NCBI GenBank assembly: GCA_017502465.1
Contig: JAFVUY010000181.1
Coordinates: 1-35,993 of the forward strand
Length of the DNA stretch: 35,993 bases
Source of the DNA: Bacilli bacterium
Lineage (GTDB): Bacteria; Bacillota_I; Bacilli_A; RFN20; CAG-826
Direction: 5' to 3'
The position numbers were made by a program, and so were the translations under genes. The notes under the pieces were generated by a model. The model was given only the letters and a program-made list of their open reading frames with translations. It had not been told where the DNA came from and made no database searches. This document shows, one piece after another, positions 8,029 to 16,863 of the stretch. Within the stretch, counting starts at the first letter, position 1. Each line of letters begins with the position of its first letter.

Positions 8029-8871
8029 ATGAATCAAACAAGTCAATACATATTCAATTTATACCATTATTTATTGAATTTAAGAGACACAATGGAATAC
8101 GTCATTGATCGCCCACATGACGCAAAAATGTTCGAACAAAGAAAAACTGTTTTAAATAGAGGAATTGAAACAGGTACTGCTTTAGGAAATTTCTTAGATA
8201 ACAACAAAGAACAAGGCGAACAAGTTAGAAATAAAATTAAAGATTACGTAGATGAAATCTACGGAGAAGATTCAAACGTCTTATCAATTCATGATGGTCA
8301 AGTTAGAGTTGACCACACTCAACACATTAAAATTTATGACGGTGTTGTTGGATTAACTGAATCAATTAGAGATATCATCTGGGGTTATATTAACCACGCT
8401 AGAGTTAAAGGTGAATTAGAAGATGAAATCTTTAAATTAATGGTTTTGGATGATGTTTTCTACAGAACACTATTTACATCATTAGTCCTTCGCGATTTTG
8501 AAAAATCATTCGGTGAATTCCAAAAAGTCTTCGGTGAAGCTGGCGGTAAGCCAACCCCACAAAGCAATTATATTGTTCAAAATGAATTACAAAAAATGAG
8601 CGGTATGATCAGATTTGTTAGAGCTCATACTCACTGCACAGATAACAAAACTCTTGATTTGTTAGATAAAGCTGTTCAATTATTAGAGATGACCGAAGGT
8701 CGTAGAGATCGTCGCGATAATAAATCATTCAAGGATTTATTCCAAGAAGTTCACAAAGAATTAAATGAGCATTTAAAAGAAAGCGAACTAAATGTTAGAA
8801 AGGTTTCTGATAAACTCTTTCAAGAAATGATTGCTTTAGCAAAAGTTGCTGCTGAAAAAAATGAAGCATAA
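8029..8871 (+). CDS. Conserved-looking cytoplasmic helical protein, function unknown
   Basis: I do not recognise this 280-residue protein. It has no signal peptide or membrane segment, is rich in charged residues, and looks almost entirely alpha-helical, with a likely coiled segment at the C-terminus (about residues 215-278). A cluster of His/Cys near residues 200-206 (RAHTHCTD) might bind metal, which is speculative. The ATG directly follows the stop of the HAD phosphatase, with AAGGAG about 12-17 nt upstream inside that gene, so the two are translationally coupled. A small two-helix membrane protein follows after 16 nt. The tight trio suggests a shared task. Confidence 0.8.
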   Translation: MNQTSQYIFNLYHYLLNLRDTMEYVIDRPHDAKMFEQRKTVLNRGIETGTALGNFLDNNKEQGEQVRNKIKDYVDEIYGEDSNVLSIHDGQVRVDHTQHIKIYDGVVGLTESIRDIIWGYINHARVKGELEDEIFKLMVLDDVFYRTLFTSLVLRDFEKSFGEFQKVFGEAGGKPTPQSNYIVQNELQKMSGMIRFVRAHTHCTDNKTLDLLDKAVQLLEMTEGRRDRRDNKSFKDLFQEVHKELNEHLKESELNVRKVSDKLFQEMIALAKVAAEKNEA

Positions 8872-8887
8872 TTAGGAGGAAATGAAA

Positions 8888-9238
8888 ATGGCTAAATCTA
8901 AAAAACCTATCTTTGAAATTGTCTGGTATATAATTACAGGCGCTGTTGCTCTTTGGGGATTAACCTATGTTGTCCTTGGCACAATTTGTTCTTTCATCCC
9001 ACTCGACAGTGGTCTTGTAGAAGCAAATAATGCTATCGTTAACAACTTTGGTTTAGGCTTCCTTTACTGGGGATTAATTATTCTTGCAATTGCTTCACTT
9101 GCAGCAATTATCGTCCTTCTTTCATTCGCAAAACGCGTTGATAGAGATTTTGAAAAGAAACAAAGAAGATCCTTAAGAAGAAGCGGTTTAACTGAAAGCG
9201 AAACAACAGCTGACGAAATTATCGACGCAGCAGAATAA
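8888..9238 (+). CDS. Small two-helix membrane protein, function unknown
   Basis: A 116-residue protein with two predicted transmembrane helices (about residues 8-35 and 52-78). A strongly basic stretch follows (KRVDRDFEKKQRRSLRRS), then an acidic tail, so both ends are probably cytoplasmic. Two in-frame ATGs occur, at 8882 and 8888. AGGAGG (8874-8879) is only 2 nt from the first and 8 nt from the second, so 8888 was chosen. It is the last gene of the HAD-phosphatase trio and is followed by a terminator. No family recognised. Confidence 0.8.
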   Translation: MAKSKKPIFEIVWYIITGAVALWGLTYVVLGTICSFIPLDSGLVEANNAIVNNFGLGFLYWGLIILAIASLAAIIVLLSFAKRVDRDFEKKQRRSLRRSGLTESETTADEIIDAAE

Positions 9239-9263
9239 TTAAATAATATATTATTTAATATAC

Positions 9264-9289
9264 AAAGCGTGTATTATGCACGCTTTTTT
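9264..9289 (+). terminator. Terminator of the HAD-phosphatase operon
   Basis: AAAGCGTG (9264-9271) and CACGCTTT (9279-9286) form an 8-bp stem with a T run. Confidence 0.88.
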
Positions 9290-9304
9290 ATATTTTTGTC
9301 AATT

Positions 9305-9333
9305 TTGACAAAAATTAGTATACTTGGTAGAAT
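9305..9333 (+). promoter_or_regulatory. asnA promoter (leaderless)
   Basis: Consensus TTGACA (9305-9310), 17-bp spacer, TAGAAT (9328-9333). The expected start point coincides with the A of the asnA ATG at 9341, and there is no Shine-Dalgarno sequence, so the transcript should be leaderless. Confidence 0.8.
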
Positions 9334-9340
9334 AGAAGGC

Positions 9341-10309
9341 ATGAAAAGAAAAAGCATGATAAATACTCAAATAGCTATCAAATTTATCAAAGACACTTTT
9401 GAAAGACTTTTCGCAAAGAAGCTGAAGCTTATAAGAGTCAGCGCTCCTTTGTTTGTTAAGAAGTCTTCTGGTTTAAATGATGAACTAAATGGTTATGAAA
9501 GAACCGTGTCTTTTGACGTTCATAACGAAGAAGTTGAAATCGTTCAGTCTTTAGCGAAATGGAAAAGAGACGCTCTTAAAAGATATAATTTCCCATTCGA
9601 AAAAGGTTTATACACAGATATGAATGCGATTAGAAGAGATGAACAATTGGATCATCTACATTCAATCTATGTAGACCAATGGGATTGGGAAAAAGTTATT
9701 AAACCAAACGAAAGAACTCTTGATTTCCTTTTTAAAAATGTTAAAGATATTTACTCTGTTATTTATAAAATTGGACAAAAAGTTAAATTTAGATATGGTT
9801 ATGACCATTATCTACCAAAACAAATCCATTTTGTTTCCACATCTGAATTATTGACTTTATATCCAAATCTTTCTAACAAAGAAAGAGAAAAAGAAATTAC
9901 AAAAAAACATAAAGCAGTTTTTATTTATCAAATCGGTTGGCCACTTGAAGATGGAAAACCTTTTGATGGTAGAGCTAGTGACTATGATGATTGGAACCTT
10001 AATGGTGATATTCTTGTTTATTCCAATAAGATTGATAGCCCGATTGAGCTATCATCTATGGGGATAAGAGTAAATAAAGATTCACTTGTCAAACAAGTTG
10101 AATTTAAAAACGAATTAGACAAATTAAACAACCCATATTGTAAACAGATTTTAAATGATGAACTCCCTCTTACTATCGGAGGAGGCATAGGACAATCAAG
10201 ACTTTGCATGTTTTATCTTAATAAATCTCATATAGGAGAAGTACAAGCCTCTTATTGGCCTGACGAAGTAAAAGAAAAATTAAAATGCGATGGTCTTGAA
10301 ATTCTCTAA
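9341..10309 (+). CDS. asnA: Aspartate--ammonia ligase (asparagine synthetase A)
   Basis: Makes asparagine from aspartate, ammonia and ATP (giving AMP). The 322-residue length and sequence fit AsnA, a class II aminoacyl-tRNA-synthetase-like fold. Recognisable segments are VSAPLFVKKSSGLNDELNG, EIVQSLAKWKRDAL, YTDMNAIRRDE, LHSIYVDQWDWEK and, near the end, LPLTIGGGIGQSRLCM, the class II motif-3 region. The ATG at 9341 was chosen because the frame upstream runs through the terminator and promoter. No Shine-Dalgarno sequence; the promoter positions the transcript start on the ATG. A CrtI-like oxidoreductase follows after 17 nt in the same unit. Confidence 0.95.
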   Translation: MKRKSMINTQIAIKFIKDTFERLFAKKLKLIRVSAPLFVKKSSGLNDELNGYERTVSFDVHNEEVEIVQSLAKWKRDALKRYNFPFEKGLYTDMNAIRRDEQLDHLHSIYVDQWDWEKVIKPNERTLDFLFKNVKDIYSVIYKIGQKVKFRYGYDHYLPKQIHFVSTSELLTLYPNLSNKEREKEITKKHKAVFIYQIGWPLEDGKPFDGRASDYDDWNLNGDILVYSNKIDSPIELSSMGIRVNKDSLVKQVEFKNELDKLNNPYCKQILNDELPLTIGGGIGQSRLCMFYLNKSHIGEVQASYWPDEVKEKLKCDGLEIL

Positions 10310-10326
10310 AGGAGGAAACAAAGATT

Positions 10327-11853
10327 ATGGCAATTATTAGACGACCTACAATTATTGTAGTTGGAGCAGGTATTGCAGGACTTACCGCAGGTATACGCGC
10401 GGAACAAAATGGTTTTCATGCGATTGTACTTGAAAGTCAACCAGTTGTAGGTGGGCTTTGCACAGGATGGTATCGCAAAGGCAGATATTTAGATGGATGT
10501 ATCCATTGGTTAACGGGGTCTAAAAAAGACACTGAATTATTTAAAATGTGGCAAAATGTCCACGCTTTTAAAGATGAAAACGACATTATAGATTTAGATA
10601 CTTTTGGAACTTATGAATACGATGGAGTTCAAGTACCTTTTTACGCTGATGTGGATAAAGCGGAAAAAACTTGGTTAGAAATCGCCCCAGAAGATAAAAA
10701 AGAAATTAAAAAATTCTTTAAGATGGTTAGAGATTTTATGAGTGTTGAAACTCCTTGTAATCGTCCAATGAACAACCTTGGTTTAAAAACGTATTTAAAA
10801 GTTGGTATTTCAGTATTGAAAGTTTGGCCTTCATATTTATTAACTATGAAAATAGATACAGATAAATATGCTTTAAAATTTAAAAATCCCGCGATTAGAA
10901 ATGCGATTAAATTATGCCAACCCGGACCAGGAAATTTATTCTCAATGCTATATTCATATTCTACGATCACTTCAGAAAATGGAGGTATTCCCAAAGGTGG
11001 TTCTAAATTATTCGCAGAAAATATGAAGGAATATTTCTTAGAATTAGGTGGAACACTTAAACTTTCTACCGAAGTTAAAGAAATTATTCTTGAAAAGAAA
11101 AAAGCAGTAGGAGTAATCACAAATAAAGGCGAGGAAATTCGCGGAGATTATGTAGTTACTACAATTTCTCCAGAGCTTGTTGTTAATAATTTATTGGATT
11201 CAAAATATCAATTAAATTCATTCATGAAACGCTTTAAGAAAAATAATCCAGTTCCAACTTGTTGCTTACTTTATTACGAAGTAGAAGATTTACCAGAACT
11301 TGATACACAATTCACTTTCCAAACAAAAGAATTTATTTGCGGCACACAAAAATTTAATCATATAGGATTAAGAAATTACCGTTATGACCCTGAAACATAC
11401 GTAAAAGGAAATAAGACAATTGTCTGTGTTTTAATTGATCAATACGATGATGATTATTTCTATTGGGATAACTTGTATTATTCTAATAAAGAAGGTTATT
11501 ATAACGTTAAAGAAAAACTCTTAAAAGATGTTCAAGATAGAATAGTGGATAGATTCAAAGAATTAAAAGGAAAAATTACTCCTCTTGATATTTCCACACC
11601 TCACACTTTTAAAAGATACACAAATTCATCTAGAGGGGGATTTATGTCCTTCTTATTTACGAGTAAAAACTCAATGTATCACGCTGAAAAAATTAGAGGA
11701 GTTAAAAACTTATATCTCGCTGGTCAATGGGTTTCTTCTCCAGGTGGTGTCCCATTCGCTCTTATGACCGGACAACACATTATTCAAAAAATTTGTAGAA
11801 AAGAAAGCATTAAATGCATTTCTCTAAATAACTTCAAAATAGTTAAAAATTAA
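10327..11853 (+). CDS. CrtI/phytoene-desaturase-like FAD oxidoreductase
   Basis: A 508-residue flavoprotein with an N-terminal dinucleotide-binding motif, VVGAGIAGLTAGIRAEQNG (about residues 11-29), and an acidic Glu in VLESQ. GGLCTGWYRKGRYLDGCIHW is the substrate/FAD segment of the CrtI-type family. The C-terminal GVKNLYLAGQWVSSPGGVP is the second FAD-binding motif. In Firmicutes many such proteins occur without any carotenoid genes, and none are seen here, so phytoene desaturation should not be assumed; a lipid or retinol-saturase-like substrate is equally possible. AAAGGAGG precedes the ATG. It is co-transcribed with asnA, though a functional link is not obvious. Confidence 0.8.
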   Translation: MAIIRRPTIIVVGAGIAGLTAGIRAEQNGFHAIVLESQPVVGGLCTGWYRKGRYLDGCIHWLTGSKKDTELFKMWQNVHAFKDENDIIDLDTFGTYEYDGVQVPFYADVDKAEKTWLEIAPEDKKEIKKFFKMVRDFMSVETPCNRPMNNLGLKTYLKVGISVLKVWPSYLLTMKIDTDKYALKFKNPAIRNAIKLCQPGPGNLFSMLYSYSTITSENGGIPKGGSKLFAENMKEYFLELGGTLKLSTEVKEIILEKKKAVGVITNKGEEIRGDYVVTTISPELVVNNLLDSKYQLNSFMKRFKKNNPVPTCCLLYYEVEDLPELDTQFTFQTKEFICGTQKFNHIGLRNYRYDPETYVKGNKTIVCVLIDQYDDDYFYWDNLYYSNKEGYYNVKEKLLKDVQDRIVDRFKELKGKITPLDISTPHTFKRYTNSSRGGFMSFLFTSKNSMYHAEKIRGVKNLYLAGQWVSSPGGVPFALMTGQHIIQKICRKESIKCISLNNFKIVKN

Positions 11854-11856
11854 AGC

Positions 11857-11882
11857 AAAAGGCCACTATTTCGTGGCCTTTT
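11857..11882. terminator. Bidirectional terminator between the asnA operon and yhhN
   Basis: AAAAGGCCAC (11857-11866) and GTGGCCTTTT (11873-11882) form a perfect 10-bp stem with A and T tracts on the two sides, so it can stop transcripts from both directions. The right arm also encodes the last codons of the minus-strand YhhN-like gene, whose stop lies in the loop and at the arm edge. Confidence 0.92.
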
Positions 11883-12564
11883 TTGATTCTGGAATAATTA
11901 ATGAAAGCGCTAAACCTGTTAAGGCAGGATAATATAAAGCCATACAAACATTGCTTTGCCATGGCTCTTTTACATTAGAGAACCAAGCAATCAATAAGAA
12001 GAGGTCACTTAATAAAAATAATAAGGAACTAATAGTGATAATCAGATTATGTAGATTCTTTTTATAAATGAAATTAGATAATGATTTTGAAAACATTATA
12101 GAGATAATAACAGCGTAAATAATAACGACAGCTTTTAAGATCGCTTCGTTGAAAACTAAATGCTTGCTTGTCGCTATAAAAAAGACTGTTCCCATAATTA
12201 GAAAAGTAGAAAAGACTATATCTAAAAGCCTTCCTTTTTGTTTTAAAAAGTAGGATATTAAAAAGGCAACGTGTCCAAGAGCGAAAATCGCTGCCCCAAT
12301 AATAAAATTATGGTTGATTGTAACATCTCCAAGCATCGCTAAAACTAGACCAATAGTCATAATTAAAGGAATTAAAAAATGTACCTTTTTAACAAGTAAT
12401 AAATAAAGGAAATTGATAATTCCTTGAAGAGCGAATAACCCACTTGTTATACACTTTAAGGTAAAATTGAAATTATTAAGTTGATAAAAATAATTGAGAA
12501 TAAATATTGTAAGAATGAATAATGCGTTAATTAAACAAATAAAATAAGGTAGTTTCTTTTTCAT
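11866..12564 (-). CDS. YhhN/TMEM86-family membrane protein (lysoplasmalogenase-like)
   Basis: Polytopic protein of 232 residues with about eight hydrophobic helices. The core segment MLGDVTINHNFIIGAAIFAL, followed by GHVAFLISYF, carries the conserved Asp and His of the YhhN family. Characterised members hydrolyse the vinyl-ether bond of lysoplasmalogens; for bacterial homologues in general the substrate is unproven. The frame can open 18 nt earlier at a GTG (12582), but the ATG at 12564 was chosen because a promoter (TTGAAG, 17 bp, TATATT) ends 6 nt before it and would make a leaderless message. It is transcribed away from the TIR-NACHT gene. Plasmalogens occur in anaerobes, which fits a gut bacterium. 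Confidence 0.75.
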   Translation of the reverse strand: MKKKLPYFICLINALFILTIFILNYFYQLNNFNFTLKCITSGLFALQGIINFLYLLLVKKVHFLIPLIMTIGLVLAMLGDVTINHNFIIGAAIFALGHVAFLISYFLKQKGRLLDIVFSTFLIMGTVFFIATSKHLVFNEAILKAVVIIYAVIISIMFSKSLSNFIYKKNLHNLIITISSLLFLLSDLFLLIAWFSNVKEPWQSNVCMALYYPALTGLALSLIIPESKKATK

Positions 12565-12570
12565 ATTCTT

Positions 12571-12599
12571 AATATAAAACACATCACTTTGTTCTTCAA
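12571..12599 (-). promoter_or_regulatory. yhhN promoter (leaderless)
   Basis: Minus strand: TTGAAG (12599-12594), 17-bp spacer, TATATT (12576-12571), then 6 nt to the ATG at 12564. No Shine-Dalgarno sequence. Confidence 0.6.
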
Positions 12600-12658
12600 G
12601 GCAAAGGCGTTGCTTTTTATAAAAATAAATATTTTAATAAAATCTTCTTTTTTAATGA

Positions 12659-12664
12659 TATAAT
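12659..12664 (+). promoter_or_regulatory. -10 box of the TIR-NACHT gene (leaderless)
   Basis: A perfect TATAAT ends 6 nt before the ATG at 12671. No Shine-Dalgarno sequence and only a poor -35 (TTAATA, 19-bp spacing). Confidence 0.6.
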
Positions 12665-12670
12665 CATAAT

Positions 12671-15511
12671 ATGAACGAAAAAAATATTTTCCTTTCATAT
12701 GGCCATAATGTTTATGATAATGCGATTAATCTCATCTGCGAAGATTTAAGAAAAGCTGGCTTTAATGTCTTTTTAGACATTGATTATCTTAATGTTGGAG
12801 ATTGGGAAGATATAATCGATGAGCATATTAAAGGATGTAAATATTTTGTTTATTTCATCTCATCGCGGTCAACCGCTCATAATGGTTATTGTTTAAATGA
12901 ATTATGCCGTGCTGGTGAATTTGGACTAACTATTATTCCTATTAAGTTAGATGAATCTTTAGTTCCCTTAAGTATTAACAGATTGCAACGCCTTTCGTTA
13001 GTGGAAGCCATAAAACCAGATGGTACTATTATCGATAGTGTTTATCAAAAAGTAATTACTAATCTTCTTTCTATAATTAACGGGGAAACCAAACTTGGAT
13101 TTTCCAGTGATGAAACTAGACTTAAGACTTGTCTTAATCCTATTTCTTCAAGAGAAGATTTATTTAGATATTATTCGACTTTCTGCGGTAGAAAAGAAGC
13201 TTTTAAAGAATTTGAAAGATTTTTAGAAAGCGACAATCAATTATTTTGGCTACCTTGTTCTCCTGGATCTGGTAAGACAGCCTTTTCAAGTATGTTATGC
13301 TGGAATTATCCAGATATCGTAGGAGCAGCGCATTTCTGTAAATTTAATAATTCGGATAAAACTAATCCAAAATATATTTTTAGTTCTATTGCCTATCATT
13401 TAAGTGAAGTTATTCCTGAATTAAAACAAAAATTGTACGCAATCCCTAATTTAGAAAACATTTTTGAAAAAAATGCTTATCGTATTTTTGAGTATTTAAT
13501 CATTGAACCGCTAACTAATGTTTATAGAGATAAACCAGTTGCTATTGTTATTGACGCCGCTGATGAATGTACGCTCCATGGAGAAAATGAAGTCTGTACA
13601 ATTATTCAAAGAGTTATTCGAAATAATGAATTACCTAAGTGGCTTAAAATTGTTGTCACTTCTAGAAATGAAGTAGAAGTTTCTTCAAATTTGCTCCCTG
13701 TTGCTTATATTTGTAAGAGCTTTGAATCGCATAACGATGAAGATTTAAAAGAATATTATTTATCTCAATTAGGAGATTTAAGCGACGATCAACTAACCCT
13801 TCTTTTGTCTAAAACAGAAGGTTCGTTCTTATATGCATCAGAAATTTGTAAACAAATCTTAAGCCAACATGTTTCATTGAATGAAATTAATTATTTCCCT
13901 GTTGGTATTTATGGTTTCTATAACGACTGTTTCAATCGTATTTTCCATAAAGCGGAAGATATTACTTTCCAAGAAGCTAGACCTATTCTTGAATATATTT
14001 GTATTTCATTAGAAGCAGTTGATGAAAATTTCTTATGCAAATTACTTAATTACGATATTTATAAAGTTCGTCACATTTTAAATAAAATTTCTAATTTATT
14101 CCCTATTAGAAATCATCAAATTGAACCTCTTCATAAATCGTTAATTGACTGGCTAACTAATGAAGATAGCATTTCTCATAATTATTTCGTTAGTAAGAAA
14201 AATGGTTATCTTATTCAATATAATTATTTTAAGAACTTATATTCCACAAATGATTATAAAGATGAAATATTTATTTTTAAATATTTTGCTAACGCGATTA
14301 TTGAACTTGGATATAAAAATGAACTTTATAATCTTTTAAACGATTTAAAATTTCAAACCAAAAAGATTCAACTTCTTTATTTTGATACAGGGATCAGTGC
14401 CTATATCGAAGAGATTTATAAACTTTCAGTAATGGATGCAAATCTTGCTATTAGTTTATTTACTCAAGACACATTTAAAGAAATATTTTCTATTCATAGA
14501 AGGCTTTTATATAACTCAGGTTTGTTCTTTAGATTAAAAGATTCTGGCTTATCTTCTGCTTTTAGAAATGATACATCCTCATGGTCACTTGAAGGAGAAA
14601 TTGGTAAAGTGTTCTACTATTATATAGTAGAAATATTCGATAAAGCCATTGCAAAAGCCAAACAATTAATCGCGAATAATGTCGAATTACAAACCAAACC
14701 TCATTTACTTGCTGAACTTTATAATGTTAAAGGTTTATCAGAAAGAAAGATTGTTGCTTTTGATGACGCTCTTGAATCTTTTGATAATGCTTTAATTAAT
14801 GGAGAAGCGGCTTTGGATTTAGAAAGAATTGATAATACTGACCCTGAATTTGAAATTTCATTAGCCCATCTTATTAAGGGTAAGATTTATACAAGAATGT
14901 TAGATTTTACTGCTGCGAATAAATCATATAAAAAAGCTGTTAGAACTTTATCTAATGAAATAGAAGAGATGATAAACGATGATAAAAAGATATCTAATCT
15001 CCTCTTTTTAGCGGAAGATTATAGAGTTTTCGCTGATTCATTAATTTGGGAAGGCGATTTAGCCTATGCAAGTGAGATGCTAACTGAATGCGACAATATC
15101 TATTTTGATAACAAAGCGACAAGTGATCGCTATTATATCAGATATAGATATACATCTATTTTCCAATTAATTTTAGAAGGGGAATATGAATCTTCTATTA
15201 CATCTTTAAAAGCGATGTTAAATGAAAAAATTAAAGGAAAATATGATATTGGTCAAATTAATTTCCTTCTTGCTCTTGCGATTTTAAAATCTTCTAACAG
15301 TGAAGAAGAACTACAAGAAGGTATGGGTTATGCCAAAAAAGGATATACAATTTATGAAAGCATAGATGCATATCTAGAAAAAGATGAATGCTTAACCTTA
15401 TTAAAATATTATTATTTAAAACTAAATATAACTCGCAGATTAGACTTCGAAGAAAATCCATTTATTGAAGTTTGGAGAGATTATATCGAAGAAAGACTTA
15501 AATTAAAATAA
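12671..15511 (+). CDS. TIR-NACHT(STAND)-TPR protein, probable antiphage NTPase
   Basis: A 946-residue three-part protein. Residues 1 to about 135 are a TIR domain: NIFLSYGHNVYDNAI start, VFLDIDYLNVGDWEDII, and GYCLNELCRA, whose Glu77 sits where TIR NADases have their catalytic Glu. Residues about 170-480 are a STAND/NACHT NTPase with Walker A PGSGKTA (about 198-204), Walker B VIDAADE (293-299) in the NACHT DAxDE form, and a sensor-like VVTSR. Residues about 600-930 look like TPR-type helical repeats (AELYNVKGLSERK, ALESFDNAL, AHLIKGKIYTRM), the usual ligand-sensing part. By analogy with bacterial NLR-like defence proteins, the repeats would detect an invader and the TIR would destroy NAD+. 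That is inference. It stands alone between yhhN (divergent) and alkaline phosphatase (convergent); start leaderless. Confidence 0.85.
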   Translation: MNEKNIFLSYGHNVYDNAINLICEDLRKAGFNVFLDIDYLNVGDWEDIIDEHIKGCKYFVYFISSRSTAHNGYCLNELCRAGEFGLTIIPIKLDESLVPLSINRLQRLSLVEAIKPDGTIIDSVYQKVITNLLSIINGETKLGFSSDETRLKTCLNPISSREDLFRYYSTFCGRKEAFKEFERFLESDNQLFWLPCSPGSGKTAFSSMLCWNYPDIVGAAHFCKFNNSDKTNPKYIFSSIAYHLSEVIPELKQKLYAIPNLENIFEKNAYRIFEYLIIEPLTNVYRDKPVAIVIDAADECTLHGENEVCTIIQRVIRNNELPKWLKIVVTSRNEVEVSSNLLPVAYICKSFESHNDEDLKEYYLSQLGDLSDDQLTLLLSKTEGSFLYASEICKQILSQHVSLNEINYFPVGIYGFYNDCFNRIFHKAEDITFQEARPILEYICISLEAVDENFLCKLLNYDIYKVRHILNKISNLFPIRNHQIEPLHKSLIDWLTNEDSISHNYFVSKKNGYLIQYNYFKNLYSTNDYKDEIFIFKYFANAIIELGYKNELYNLLNDLKFQTKKIQLLYFDTGISAYIEEIYKLSVMDANLAISLFTQDTFKEIFSIHRRLLYNSGLFFRLKDSGLSSAFRNDTSSWSLEGEIGKVFYYYIVEIFDKAIAKAKQLIANNVELQTKPHLLAELYNVKGLSERKIVAFDDALESFDNALINGEAALDLERIDNTDPEFEISLAHLIKGKIYTRMLDFTAANKSYKKAVRTLSNEIEEMINDDKKISNLLFLAEDYRVFADSLIWEGDLAYASEMLTECDNIYFDNKATSDRYYIRYRYTSIFQLILEGEYESSITSLKAMLNEKIKGKYDIGQINFLLALAILKSSNSEEELQEGMGYAKKGYTIYESIDAYLEKDECLTLLKYYYLKLNITRRLDFEENPFIEVWRDYIEERLKLK

Positions 15512-15538
15512 ACCGATTCGTCATTGAATCGGTTTATT
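15511..15538. terminator. Bidirectional terminator between TIR-NACHT and alkaline phosphatase
   Basis: AACCGATTC (15511-15519) and GAATCGGTT (15526-15534), a 9-bp stem with AT-rich runs on both sides, between two convergent genes. It overlaps the last base of the TIR-NACHT stop codon. Confidence 0.8.
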
Positions 15539-15540
15539 TA

Positions 15541-16845
15541 TTATAAGTAAGAAGCAGCGAGTCTAAAGACGTCTGTGTTATCCCAATAATAAGGAGATTG
15601 GGTTGGCATTCCTTCATCTAGAATGCCTTGCTTTGTTAATTGCTCTTGATAAGTATTTACGAATTCAGAAATGTCTCCATAGACATCCACTCCAACTCTT
15701 GTTCTAGAATGGTTATAGGTTAACCAATTAATCTCATCAAGGATGTTAGTTTGATCCGCTACATCTCTATTAAAATATAAACCGCCAGTTTCGTGATCTG
15801 CTGTTACTATCATAAGAGTATCTTCGCGAGCTTCGGCCCACTTTGTCGCAGTCATAATAGCGTTTTCAAAATCGAGTAATTCTTGCATCATGGTACGTGT
15901 TTGATTACTATGAGAAGCTTTATCAATACTTGCTCCCTCTACCATAAGGAAAAAACCTTCTTCATTATCTAATTTATCTATGGCATATATTGTTAAATCG
16001 CTTAACGAAGGGGAGATATGGGAGTTTGCAACTAATCCAGGAAGAACAATGACTTCCTTGTTACTTTCTGGATTTGTTTCACTTAGAGAAGTCGCTACAT
16101 CCCAGCCATTTAAAGTGTAATTTGATGTAGTGGTATCGCTCCAAACTGATGGTTTTTCTCCAATGATTAAATTGGCGTCAGAAACCATCATTTGATCGAC
16201 GATTTCGGAAGATAAATGTCTTTCTTCAACGTGGACTAAAAAGCTCGAAGGAGTCGCTCCATCAAGAGAATCGGTTGTAACAACTCCAGTCATTTTATTT
16301 AAAGAATGAGCAATTTCAACGAGGTTTTGCAGCTTTTGTCCGTGCTTATTTAATCCTAATGTGGAATTTGTAGTTTTATAACCTGTCGCTAAAGCTGTGC
16401 CCCCAGCCGCAGAATCTGTATAACAAGTATCAGACATGAAATTACCAGAAGCATTACCTCCATTTGTGTATGGGCTATCTGCATCATCGTATAGGGTTGG
16501 ATTAAGTTCAGGACGGAGCAAACTCTTACTTGTATCAAGAGTATATCCAACACTAGTTAGAGAGTCTGTATTTTGATAACCATGGAATGACCATTTGGAA
16601 TCATTTGGGTTAGAAAAGACAAAATCTCTACCTAAATAAATCTCTCCAGCATCAACATGGTTTGGTCCCATACCATCGCCAATAAACATAATGACATTTT
16701 TAATTTTATTAGTTTTATTCACGTGAGCGTTTCTAACATAAATGTCCGCTAAAGTTTCATTTGAGCAAGTAGAAGAGATGACACTTATACTTAATAATCC
16801 TAAAAGAGATAAAACTGATAATTTTGTAATATTTTTAATCTTCAT
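15541..16845 (-). CDS. Exported alkaline phosphatase
   Basis: The 434-residue protein has an N-terminal signal sequence (residues about 5-27, Lys-rich then hydrophobic). A Cys after SST could be a poor lipobox, so it may be secreted or lipid-anchored. The family is alkaline phosphatase: MFIGDGMG (Asp57, metal ligand), TDSAAGGTALATG with catalytic Ser145, and VTADHETGG near residue 349 for the second metal site. It frees phosphate from phosphomonoesters outside the cell. AAGGAGG lies just before the ATG, and the gene starts 18 nt after the starch-binding lipoprotein, so the two are co-transcribed. No PhoB-type site is obvious. Confidence 0.92.
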   Translation of the reverse strand: MKIKNITKLSVLSLLGLLSISVISSTCSNETLADIYVRNAHVNKTNKIKNVIMFIGDGMGPNHVDAGEIYLGRDFVFSNPNDSKWSFHGYQNTDSLTSVGYTLDTSKSLLRPELNPTLYDDADSPYTNGGNASGNFMSDTCYTDSAAGGTALATGYKTTNSTLGLNKHGQKLQNLVEIAHSLNKMTGVVTTDSLDGATPSSFLVHVEERHLSSEIVDQMMVSDANLIIGEKPSVWSDTTTSNYTLNGWDVATSLSETNPESNKEVIVLPGLVANSHISPSLSDLTIYAIDKLDNEEGFFLMVEGASIDKASHSNQTRTMMQELLDFENAIMTATKWAEAREDTLMIVTADHETGGLYFNRDVADQTNILDEINWLTYNHSRTRVGVDVYGDISEFVNTYQEQLTKQGILDEGMPTQSPYYWDNTDVFRLAASYL

Positions 16846-16863
16846 AATAAGTGATACCTCCTT

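Noticed and set aside
9241..9256. AAATAATA/TATTATTT palindrome after the two-helix membrane protein gene
   Set aside because: Pure A/T without GC pairs, just before a much better terminator; likely chance in AT-rich DNA.
10327..11853. Carotenoid biosynthesis locus suggested by the CrtI-like protein
   Set aside because: No phytoene synthase or other isoprenoid gene is nearby; CrtI-like oxidoreductases are common outside carotenoid pathways.
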